A DNA stretch of 64,000 nucleotides from positions 66,609,798-66,673,797 of the forward strand of contig NC_068366.1 of assembly GCF_020536995.1 (NCBI RefSeq), read 5' to 3'. This document shows positions 38,014 to 47,507 of the stretch, piece after piece (the first letter of the stretch is position 1; each line of letters starts with the position of its first letter). The notes under the pieces are model-generated. The model was not told the origin of the DNA, did no database searches, and worked only from the letters and a program-made list of their open reading frames with translations. The translations under genes and the position numbers were made by a program. This DNA comes from Dreissena polymorpha (lineage: Eukaryota > Mollusca > Bivalvia > Myida > Dreissenidae).

Positions 38014-39307
38014 ATGGAGCTTAAGGTATGGGTGGATGGAATCAAAAGGGTTGTAAGCGGTGTTACTGATAATACTACCTGCCAGAATATTGTTATTGCA
38101 CTCGTCAAAGCTATGGGGCAAACTGGGCGCTTCACGCTCATTGAGAAATGGAGGGAAAATGAGCGCCCCCTAGCCCGCACGGACTGTCCTTTAATCGTGT
38201 TACAGAAATGGGGCGAGTTTGCGATGGAGGTGAAATTAATTTTGTATGAGTCTGGGACACGAAAGCAGCATAAAAGTGGTGGTGAAAAGGAGAATACAGG
38301 TGTAAATCCTCCCGACAGGTTTGCACACAGTTTTACGCCACCCATTAAGAGGAGCGAGGCAATAATAATGCGGTCGCTAATATTCAGCGTTGGAAGGAAG
38401 TCAAATGGTGGTCCAAGGCAGGCATTGTTTAACGATTCACAGCGGCACAATGGACATCCTGCTTTAATTGCACCACCTGTAAAAAATTTATTTTTAGGAC
38501 AGCCAGAAAAGTTGACAAGTGACAGTAATTCAATGCCAAGTAATTCCTCTTATGCATCACAGAATTCCACGTTAATGCGAACACATCAGCGGTCATCATC
38601 GCATGAAAGACCACCAAATATTTCATATGAACATCCACAGCCATCAACCCTGATGCATTCCTTGCCACAACCACTAGATAATCATTTCAGTACATTACCA
38701 CATCCAGCAAATCAAAGACTCGTAGATTCAAAACAAGTTGCCCATGTAACTCCAGCAATTACACAGCCGATGCCAAACCACAAACAGCAAATACCATCAG
38801 CGTCAAATACTGGTGTTAAACCCAATAATGTTCCTATGGCAAATGGATCAAGCAACTCGTCCTATTCTGTTGGGCAAATATCAAACAACTCGGACACTGC
38901 TCCAAAAGTTTCGTCAGCTTTTCAGCCAGTCTCAAGAAAAGACGCGAGGCAAAAACAAAACCACTATCAGCAAAAACCTGACATTCCTGTGTACACTGAT
39001 GTTCGACAGACTAGTCACAAGCACAACAGCGCAGAAATGTACGACCTCGACAACAACTTCCCCGATGTTGTCAAGGAAATCGGGCGTGAGTTCCTTATTG
39101 ATGAATATCATGTCCCAGGAAACCAAGGTCAGGGTGGCAGTAACCATAGGAACAGAGCTATTTGGGAGGAAGAGGAAAGGGTAAAACTACTCCGCCTTGT
39201 TACTATGCAGAACGAGCGCATTAAAATGCAGGATTCCCAACTGGATATTATTAACAAAGGTATGGTTGCAATTTGCAGACGAAGGATATTCGAGGCAATT
39301 CAGATGG
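38014..39307 (+). CDS. RA-UIM-RING gene, exon 1: Ras-association domain and disordered region
   Basis: The start MELKVWVDGIKRVVSG is the characteristic N-terminus of the N-terminal RASSF group (RASSF7/8 type) and is preceded in frame by a TGA, which fixes the start. Residues 1-82 form the RA domain (EKWRENERPLA and LQKWGEFAMEVKLIL segments), which in this family binds Ras-like GTPases. Residues about 90-380 are Ser, Asn, Gln, Pro and His-rich and probably disordered. Residues about 385-415 (LLRLVTMQNERIKMQD) look like the start of the family coiled coil. Two donors in phase 1 are possible: after 39259 (AAAG, GTATGG) and after 39307 (ATGG, GTAAAC). The later one adds CRRRIFEAIQM, which is also the end of the repeated small exon downstream. 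Without splicing the frame runs to a stop at 39399. Confidence 0.85.
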
Positions 39308-39480
39308 GTAAACCAAGTGTGCTGTGTGCGCCGTATGGATGTTCAGCAATAGTTTATAACACGGTTCTTTGTATATCACATGAAACTTTATTGCATTAAA
39401 AGACATGTTTACACTGTATTACATGTGTTACGAATGTCTGAAAGTTTATACATAAATCATGTGTTTTGTTTGATTTTTAG

Positions 39481-39600
39481 ATCGAACTTTGGCAGTTGCT
39501 CTTTAAGAACAAGAGGCGCGTGATCGAGCTTTAGCGCTCTCTCTGCAAGAAGAGAATTGGTTGTTTGTCAACTCGGTCGGTGGGGAAAACAATTCAACAG
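39481..39600 (+). pseudogene. Cassette exon A, copy 1 (carries a stop)
   Basis: A 120-base exon with a TTTTTAG acceptor and a GT donor, phase 1 to phase 1. It encodes RTLAVAL, then an in-frame TAA where copy 2 has CAA, then EQEARDRALALSLQEENW. ALALSLQEE fits the ubiquitin-interacting-motif core (hydrophobic-Ala-hydrophobic-x-Ser). The stop means that inclusion would end the protein before the RING finger. It may be skipped, be a poison exon, or simply be decayed. Confidence 0.6.
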
Positions 39601-39718
39601 GTCATATATAAACGCAATCTGATTGAAGTAATCACCGTTTTAAACAACTGTTGCTAAAATATATTACAAACAAATATAAAAAAGACATATTCGTAGGTAT
39701 TTTCTAATCGAAATATAG

Positions 39719-39823
39719 GAGGAAATGCGACGGCATTGAACAATGAGGCAACTTCATCCAACGTAATGAGTTCCATGGAAACAACTATCGCACAGAGGAG
39801 GATATTCGAGGAAGTGCAGATGG
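39719..39823 (+). CDS. Cassette exon B, copy 1
   Basis: A 105-base exon after AAATATAG, ending at ATGG before GTAAAAC, phase 1 to 1, fully open. It encodes GNATALNNEATSSNVM, then TTIAQRRIFEEVQM. It is one codon shorter than copy 2. It has no recognised domain; the basic-then-hydrophobic end is shared with the end of exon 1 and with the exon at 43058. Confidence 0.55.
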
Positions 39824-39997
39824 GTAAAACTGTGTGATGTGTGCGTGTTATGGTCGTTCATGGAATAGTTTATTACATACTACTTTTAACATCACATAAT
39901 ACTTACTTGCATGAAATAGAATAGTTTTTTCTGTATAACATGTGTTTGGCATATATGAAGTTTCTTATATAGATCAAGTGTTTTTTTGTTATTTTAG

Positions 39998-40117
39998 AGC
40001 GAACTTTGGCAGTTGATCTGCAAGAACAAGAGGCGCGAGATCGAGCTTTGGCGCTGACTCTGCAAGATGAGGATTGGTTGTCTGGACACGCGGTCGATGG
40101 GGAAAACTATTTAACAG
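39998..40117 (+). CDS. Cassette exon A, copy 2 (UIM-like)
   Basis: A 120-base exon after TTGTTATTTTAG and before GTTTGA, phase 1 to 1, with no stop. It encodes RTLAVDLQEQEARDRALA, then LTLQDEDWLSGHAVDG. The acidic-flanked ALALTLQDED helix resembles a ubiquitin-interacting motif with Thr in place of the usual Ser. Such motifs bind ubiquitin, which fits a protein ending in a RING finger. This is the intact member of three tandem copies. Confidence 0.65.
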
Positions 40118-40246
40118 GTTTGAATCAAAATTTATGTACACCATATGATTTAAATAATCTCCGTTTAAATAATTTACATATTGAAACAAACCAATACATA
40201 TTCCAAGGTATTTCTAACTATGTAGGTAATTTGCATTGAATTATAG

Positions 40247-40354
40247 CAGGAAATGCGACGGCTTTGAACAATTATGCAACTTCATCCAACGTAATGGGTT
40301 CCATGGAAACAACTATCGCACAGAGACGAAGGATATTCGAGGCATTGCAGATGG
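40247..40354 (+). CDS. Cassette exon B, copy 2
   Basis: A 108-base exon between a TAG acceptor (a CAG three bases further is an alternative) and GTAAAAC, phase 1 to 1, open throughout. It encodes GNATALNNYATSSNVMG, then TTIAQRRRIFEALQM. About 90 percent of bases match copy 1 by eye. The intron after it (TATGGTTATTCAGCAATAGT) matches the sequence following exon 1, which shows the repeat unit spans exon and intron. Confidence 0.6.
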
Positions 40355-40522
40355 GTAAAACAATAGTATTGAGCGAGCCTTATGGTTATTCAGCAATAGT
40401 GCATTAAACAGTTTATTTTTTACATTATAATTCATTAAATAAAATATACTTTGTATGTATTACATATGTTAAAAATGCATGAACGTTCGGACATAAAACA
40501 GGTGAACTGTGTTATTTTTAAC

Positions 40523-40643
40523 ATCGAACTTTGGCAGTTGCTTTTCTAGAACAAGAAGAGCGAGATCGAGCTTTTGCGCTGACCTTGCAAGAAGAGGATC
40601 GGTTGTCTGGAAACGCGGGTCGTTGCGGAAAACTATTCAACAG
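40523..40643 (+). pseudogene. Cassette exon A, copy 3 (decayed)
   Basis: The UIM-like core is still readable (EQEERDRAFALTLQEED), but the acceptor AG is AC here and the exon is 121 bases instead of 120, which shifts the frame after SGNAG. It is unlikely to be spliced in productively. Confidence 0.65.
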
Positions 40644-40779
40644 GTTCTAAATATATTAAATTGAACAATTTGATTAAATATCTCCGTTGCAAACGTCGAC
40701 ATTTATTTAAATATTTGATATTTCAAGAAAATGAGAAATACGTGTAGCCATTTTGTAATTTTCTAGGTTATTTCCATAG

Positions 40780-40895
40780 AAATATGGGAAAAAATGCGAC
40801 GACCCAGAGCAATGAGGCTTCTTCATCAAACGTAGTGGTTTCCATGTCAATAAATATCGCACAGAGACGTGGGATGTTCGAGGCGCAGCAAATAA
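40780..40895 (+). pseudogene. Cassette exon B, copy 3 (decayed)
   Basis: It is similar to the other B exons (SSSNVVVSMSINIAQRRGMF, ending before GTAAAC), but the only acceptor at the expected place does not give the phase needed to read this frame. It is the most diverged copy. Confidence 0.55.
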
Positions 40896-41105
40896 GTAAA
40901 CAAATAATTAATGTTTGGGCTTTATTTCTGTTAATTTAATTTTGCCTGTCAGAAAATTTATTATAAGTTTGTAAATAACATACACATTTTATTAAATTAA
41001 CAAAACTAATTACTTTTTACTTTTATCTATATTAAATGTATCGGAAAATTTTGAACACAAGGATATTGAATAACATGTGTACTTTTCTTGTTATTAATTG
41101 ATTAG

Positions 41106-41172
41106 ATCAACCGGCATGGCAGCATAGAGATGAAATGTCAGTGACCGGTCAACAGAACAGGCGATCCTTGTC
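41106..41172 (+). CDS. RA-UIM-RING gene: linker exon
   Basis: A 67-base exon after TTGATTAG and before GTAAGTG, phase 1 in and phase 2 out. It encodes QPAWQHRDEMSVTGQQNRRS. The entry phase equals the exit phase of exon 1 and of both B exons, so it can follow any of them. It has no domain. Confidence 0.55.
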
Positions 41173-43057
41173 GTAAGTGTGTCTTACACAGCAAGTATTT
41201 ACTGCTGTAGTTGACAGAGCCGACATAGTGCTCCATCGTAAGGGTGGTTATCAGTCTTAACAATGCTTCTTATTGTAAACGCATATCTTCCATCAGTTGT
41301 TTAAATACGTTAATCGTGTTTTGAAATCATTTTATGATAGCAAATTACAAACTTCTTAATTCGGCCTATTTGAATCATCGTATGTAATACAATATTCGAA
41401 TGTGGTACAAGCAGGACAATCAGATCGTAAAGTTCTTTGAAGAAACATGAACACATATCGAACTTACAGACATCCTTCAGAAAACGTCGCATACAATGAG
41501 CTTTCTACAGTAGACATGAAGCAATCCAGCTTGTTATTGATACAACCTATGTATGCGAGTTACACTTACCTTTATTTATGAGAACTTTCCACACAAAAAA
41601 ATAATCTTTAAACCCCATTTCCAAAATTTTGATACACAAATTCATTTCTTTAATTGAATTTGTGTTCTTTGGTATTTTTGTGTTGAGAAAGTCACACTGG
41701 AAGTTGAATTCTAGTTTTGAATCAAGATGACCTAAGTATTACAGTTTGAAGTCATTTAAGACATCTTTGGATTTAGGAATAAATGCTAAAAAAGACGTTT
41801 GAAGAACTCGAAACGTTTTCAATACAGCGATTTCGTAAAACGTTCCGAGAAATATTATGGTTAAACACGCTCGATGATCCAGGTCAAACATTAAAATAGG
41901 ATTGACGTAATTTAACGCTGTGGCGGTGGCACATTTCATACGCTTGATAAGAAAACCTCTGTCATTTGCTTCAAAATGTGTCTGTAGATCACAAATGTCT
42001 GATGGAACTTACTTTAGGCATATGCCATTTCATCGAACCAACTTGCTGAAGGACCCCACGGAAGATTGTAAAGAGTATACAATGACGGAATGAGTGACGA
42101 TGAGATTAAGTTGAATTAGAATATGACAGAGACCCTTGAACGTTATAGCCGCGTGTTAAGCAGCACATTTAATTATTAACGACTCATTTTTACGAATGTT
42201 AAGAAATATCTTTTACAAGTAGATGCGTCAATAAAGCTAGACATTTGGCGAGTTAGAAATGAAGAAGGCGTAACGAATATAAATAAAACTAGAACATAAA
42301 AGCTAAAGGCTTACCGGTATTTGCCTCAACAGTTAATATTTCAACAACATGACCTTGCTTGTTTCGCTTGCAAACAAACAACCACGTCATTATAGAATGC
42401 GCGGGTCGAAAGAAGAAAAAACAAAGGAGAAAGAACAAGCAGAGTTTTGTAAGGAAAAACAGCAAACACTATCAGTAACTAGTTGTAATAGTATAACAAG
42501 TTAAAAAATATATATAAATAAAACAGTTAAAATAGTACATCTGGTGCATATTCTATGCGGTCTAATGGGTATATTGACGGTCAAAGTGGTATAGAGCCAC
42601 TTAAATATAGATTTATATGAGTACATATCACGGGGTTTACAAATTGTATTTATTGCCTGCCTCTGTCTCGCTTTATAGGGGGCCCATTTGCCTTGATTGT
42701 AATGAAGTTGATAGTGCGAACGTACAAATTTATTACAGTTACTGTTTCAATGATAAGTAAATATATTAAATATCAATAACAATATATTTCAAACATTGAT
42801 AAAGGACAATCCCGCAAACGCCCGATGATTAAGTGAAATGTTTTCTTGTACACTAACAATGAATTATATTCCTGCACAGTACTAATAGTTTTCTTTTCAA
42901 ATAATGAATGTTTACAAACTAAACTTATTCGTTTAGCTTGAAACATGCATTCCACAATCGCTATTGTGCTACACATACACTGAAGAAACTCTTAAAATTG
43001 ATGTTAGGCTCTGTTTCTGTCAAACTAAATTGCATGATAACTTTGAAAACTTTGTAG
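41173..43057. other. Intron of the RA-UIM-RING gene
   Basis: Some stretches look protein-like. On the minus strand at about 41739-41990 there is LNYVNPILMFDLDHRACL, and on the plus strand at about 41445-41550 there is PSENVAYNELSTVDMK. None has a consistent exon context, so none is called. Confidence 0.4.
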
Positions 43058-43118
43058 GGACGCGTTTATTCAAGCGAGAAGGATTGTTGAAAAGGCTATG
43101 CAAGCAAACCCTCTGATG
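43058..43118 (+). CDS. RA-UIM-RING gene: exon with ARRIVEKAMQ
   Basis: A 61-base exon after ACTTTGTAG and before GTAAGA, phase 2 in and phase 0 out, so it joins the exons on both sides without a frame break. It encodes DAFIQARRIVEKAMQANPLM, which resembles the ends of the B exons (AQRRRIFEALQM). It may therefore be the ancestral, non-amplified member of that motif. Confidence 0.6.
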
Positions 43119-43603
43119 GTAAGATTATTGACGTTGTTTACTTTATTACAATTGTTGTGTACGAATGATTTAATAATTTTCATTTTTTAAAAACAAAAAT
43201 AACCCATCCCCTTCAATGAATACTATTGTAGACATTGGTATGTATGAGAACGGTCTTTTTACATAAACAACACACTACCCGCACAGCACCTACACGATGG
43301 CGCTTTAGTCCGAGATATTCATTCAATAGTATTGTTTACAAATTTTATGTTAAAGGGAACCACATATTTGTAAAATGCACATAAATGGTTGTACTAAAAT
43401 GACAAAAAAGCGTTCCGTTATTAAATTCATGGTGAACGTTTTTAAATTGCACCTTATTACAATAGATCCGATAACAGCGTCAACAATATATGTGTTAATT
43501 TCTACAAATATGTACGACATATTTAAAAAAAAGTTTAAAATGTGTTTGCTTGGCTACATGCTACTAACTGGTCCGTCAATTGCTTAAAATGGTATTATTT
43601 TAG

Positions 43604-43840
43604 GTCGCTAGAGATGACAATTGTGCTTGCTGTATAGGTTCATCGATATTTTTTGTTTTGCTAAAGATGCATGTAGGAACTGTCGCCAGAGGTAAGCAGA
43701 TCCGGACTCGATCTTCGGCAAACGTTGACAATTGCAGCATCTGTATTGAGAGTATGGATACATGCAATGAATCAAATTCTATTAAATGTCTACCGTGTTT
43801 TCATAAGTTCCATACAGGATGCATCGACACATGGCTGAAC
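43604..43840 (+). CDS. RA-UIM-RING gene: first part of RING-H2 finger
   Basis: A 237-base exon after TTATTTTAG and before GTAAGTTCG, phase 0 to 0. After a linker it encodes the first six zinc ligands of a RING-H2 finger: CSIC, then CFHKFHTGC, with CIDTWLN following. This matches C-x2-C...C-x-H-x2-H-x2-C. RING-H2 fingers recruit E2 enzymes, so the product is probably a ubiquitin ligase. An internal AGGTAAGC at about 43690 could act as an alternative donor. Confidence 0.85.
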
Positions 43841-44105
43841 GTAAGTTCGTTTGTTTATTTCGTTAACAGCAAATACAGTGTTTTTGGGTTGGTATTGTAT
43901 CATGTTTTTGTAAATAATTATCTACAGTAAGTGCAAAGTATAGACTATTACATATTGTTAACTATGTTAATGTCAAATTTGTTGTCGACGATAGACACCA
44001 GATATAAATAAATGGTTGTATTGTTGAATATAAAGTTATTAACATATGTTTGTCTTTAAGTGCTTAATTATGTATATACACTCTTATTTAAACGAATTAT
44101 TTCAG

Positions 44106-44156
44106 GTTCAGGAAAACCGAAGTTGTCCAGTATGCCGTCTACGTATAGAGAACTAG
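44106..44156 (+). CDS. RA-UIM-RING gene: last exon, end of RING finger
   Basis: After the acceptor ATTATTTCAG it encodes VQENRSCPVCRLRIEN and a stop. CPVC supplies the last two zinc ligands, completing the RING-H2 pattern in frame with the previous exon. Joining exon 1, A2, B2 and the remaining exons gives 1938 bases, 645 residues. An AATAAA lies near 44433. The RING at the extreme C-terminus is typical of many small membrane or cytosolic E3 ligases. Confidence 0.85.
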   Translation, partial: VQENRSCPVCRLRIEN

Positions 44157-44682
44157 CCCGTGGTCGCAATTTCTCCGGATACACAATACCAAACAAATAT
44201 ACATTTGTTCAGCAGGGTTGTAAATAATAATAATGCGTTATACAAACATACCTTTCAGTTGTGTATACAAGTATTGACCTAATTTTCCCAAATTACGTTC
44301 GTAAAGACCGTAGGTGCTCACACACTTGAAAAATGAATTGTGTTAACTAACTTAATGTTGCAGTTTTACTAAATCATATGTAATAAGATATTATTTCCTA
44401 GTGTGCAATACATGTACGCATCGTGTTATATAAATAAATTCGTTCGTAAATGTGCTACCTGAATCATGCATCATTATTTGATTTTTATCCCATACTTGCT
44501 ACAATACAATAGTGTTGGCGTGTAAATTAAATTGCTCTCTGTTACTTGTACAACAGATGTTTGTTGTGTTACGTGTTTCCAACCACTGCTTAGCATACTC
44601 TACGAGATAACATACAGGCATTGAATCTGCCCGGCCTGTGTGACGCAAGTGGCGTCATCAAAAATCTATCACGAGCTTTGGA
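44157..44682. other. Convergent 3' region between two genes
   Basis: It probably holds the 3' untranslated region of the plus-strand RING gene (AATAAA near 44433) and possibly the 3' end of the minus-strand Ig gene. Confidence 0.4.
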
Positions 44683-44908
44683 TCACTTGAATGCAAGCAT
44701 GTTTAATAGCAATGAAAATAATACCGGGAGGTCATAGTGATTATCAGAAATGGCAGGCAGGATATTGATAATCTGTTCGGACACGTGCCCATAACTTAGT
44801 CCGAACAGTTGCCATTGGAGTCGAGGATACATGTAAGGTCGGTTCCTTCGAGATTTTGGAGGACCTTGTACACCGTAGAATTGAAGGACTCCGTGAGCGT
44901 GCTGGATT
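44683..44908 (-). CDS. Ig receptor gene 2: candidate cytoplasmic tail exon
   Basis: After an acceptor GTAATTACAG, reading on from the phase-2 end of the transmembrane exon gives 74 residues and a stop: IQHAHGVLQFYGVQGPPKSR, then YMYPRLQWQLFGLSYGHV, then a hydrophobic end. Basic and Tyr-containing, it would suit a tail; LSYGHV fits the ITIM pattern and YPRL-x8-YGHV is ITAM-like. Against this, another frame from the same acceptor reads FNSTVYKVLQNLEGTDLTC, which looks like an Ig strand, and stops after 36 residues. The exon could thus be an Ig-exon remnant or chance. Phase agreement is the only link to the gene. Confidence 0.35.
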
Positions 44909-47347
44909 CTGTAATTACCGAGATTTTGATAATACGACTTAATATTGTTTCGTTTACTTATAATTATATTACACGTGCGCAGTTCATGTGAACGTTTGTA
45001 ATCTAAAATACTGTTTATCAATGAAGAAACTTTAATGTCCAAACAGCTTATGAATGATGTTATATATTTACAAACAAGACAATACTTTCCAAAACTATGT
45101 ACCAACCTTTAGGGCTTATTCACGATGAGTCATGGACAAGAACTAACCAATCTTATACCTGTCTTCCGATTGTTATGTGTTAGGTTGCAAATTGGCCTAA
45201 TTGTAAATTGCATGATTATCACTATCTTCAACATTCTGATGCCCAGTTCAGAAAAGAATGCATACGTCCCGTTGCGATACATGCGATTTTGTTATTAACT
45301 GGCTTAAATCTGACATGATTTTTAAAAAAGAAAGTTTTCTTAGATGCACATACATTTATTTGGTGTAATTATGTTAGAATAAGTTCGTGCTTGCGATTTT
45401 TTTTATTTTACCATTTTACATAATGCTTTAGGGTATAACATGGTTGGTATAAATACACAACGCATTACCACTGTCATATTCATTATGCCTCCAACAAATT
45501 GCAAATAAATGTTGAATTATTGTGCTTCTTCAAATGATACTTATGATTTTTCCAAGACACACTTTGAAACAATATTATTATTTGGACACAAAATTGCATG
45601 GTCCACCAAATACACAATCAAATGTTTTACGAAAGTTTACTTCGGATGTCTTATATCAGGCATTATAACAATCCTCAAATTTAAGATGCAACCAATATCC
45701 CCGATTTATACAGAAACCACTGAATTTCATTTACACATTACATAAATCCACAGACGCTGCATACTTAGATACGAGTTCCTGCGTTATTTAATATTGCAAA
45801 TATGATGATTCAAATGGGCAATGCTGAAGAGACTTCAAATGGTTTAAGGTTCTACATTTAATAAAGACTGAATAACATATAATGACTTATAAAGTTATGC
45901 TATTGAAACAAATATTTTAAAATTATGATACTTGTTTCTACATAAGAAAAAACACAACAAACAAACAAAATACAGCAATAGGCAACCCAGAGAGATATAA
46001 TAAGTTGCATTAAGCCTCGACTGCATTTAACAGATGTTAAAACAAATATGAGGTTTAATTATGTTTTTTATAATCTTAAAAATACTCCTTAATAAATACA
46101 ACACATATAGTAAATCGTTTACTTAAACAGATTAAGATTGATAGGAGATAAAGTGTTTTTGTTACTTTTTAAGGAAAAAAATCTATGTATTGTACATTTG
46201 ACTTGTTTACCTTGTAACAATCCAATCAAACCATGTGCAGGACATAAGATCATCTAAACTGGAAAATGACTCAAGACCGTTCATTTTTAATAAACACAAT
46301 AATAAACAAATGTGTATGTTTATATCATCAATACTTATAAGTTAAGTTTTACTCCTATAAAGTTGGACTGTCTATCTGGACCTTACAACATTACTAGTTA
46401 GTCATTGCCTTGTTTGGAGGACGAGACTGCATACGCTTCAGGTAACCACCCTGTGTCAAACAATGGTGCGTATTTACAACATGGTTGTAAGAATAGTCCA
46501 GCTTCCTTTTTTTAGACATCGTATACTTAAGACTATGTTCTCACTTCAAAGTCACTTTTTTTAAAGTCACTATGTTTGTAAAAAAAGTCACTATGTTTGT
46601 AAAATAGGCTCATTCAAGGTAAACTCACGTTGTGCTGCTATAGTATGGCTGTCACTGTCACCGGTTCAAACTTTGCTTAATCTTACTTAATTAATCCAAT
46701 CATTTCAACTATGTTTAGGTGAAATCAGCAAAAATAAAAGATTGTATACACTTAAACTTACACAATACAAGGAAAACATATAATGCAGTTTGTTTGTTTT
46801 TCAATTTGCAAGTGAGTTAAGTTTGATAGTTTTATTAACATTTTGATTTCTACAGTTTACCAATATATGATATTGAAGATGAACTTATTAAAAAATTAGT
46901 TATTTAAATGATTTCCATACATGGTACTTTCATTACGATATACATTTACGTCATTTAATTTTGTTCGCATCTTGGTATTTTAATATGTTTATTAAAGAAA
47001 AATATCAGATGCGCATGACAAACTAGTATGACACGTTATATATAGTATATGACACCGATATCCAGTAACACAAGTGCATTACTTTTAAGCATTTGTTTAC
47101 ACCGTCTGTAGGGGTACACACTCTGGCCTCTCTGCGGTTGGTGCTGTACTTCCCGCTACTTCATTGTGCTCATAAGTTGATGATCTTAAATGTAAATTTC
47201 ATATAATGTTATTTATCATCGAACGATAACGACGTATGTAATTAGACAGCACGATATAGAGATGATACCGGGGATTTAAATATGGTAAACATTGGAATAA
47301 ATCGGAGAAATACTTGTTGGATATATATTTGACAAAAGTATACTTAC
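44909..47347. other. Intron of Ig receptor gene 2
   Basis: No exon is supported on either strand. Two adjacent copies of AGTCACTATGTTTGTAAAA lie at about 46563-46605. Confidence 0.4.
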
Positions 47348-47507
47348 TGACGTTTCCATCTCGCTATGCAAATATAAACGACTAAGATAACCACTAGCAC
47401 TCCAAGCAACGACGCTATTGACTCTGCTACATAGAAGGCGATGCTTGCAAAATCCCGAGTTTCCTGTCGTGCAGTTGGCTGCATCTGCCGTGAAGTTGTA
47501 GGCTTGT
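47348..47507 (-). CDS. Ig receptor gene 2: stalk and transmembrane exon
   Basis: A 160-base exon after CACACCAAACAG and before GTAAGT, phase 1 in and 2 out. It encodes a short Thr/Ser/Gln-rich stalk (KPTTSRQMQPTARQE), then one membrane span (IASLLGVLVVILVVYICIA), then a basic stop-transfer RWKRQ. This orientation gives a type I receptor with the Ig domains outside. The entry phase matches the end of Ig domain 3. Confidence 0.85.

Noticed and set aside
41739-41990. Minus-strand frame LNYVNPILMFDLDHRACL
   Set aside because: It looks protein-like, but lies in an intron of the plus-strand gene with no acceptor, donor or recognisable family.
44809-44991. Plus-strand frame of 60 codons
   Set aside because: It overlaps the candidate minus-strand exon and has no start or splice support.
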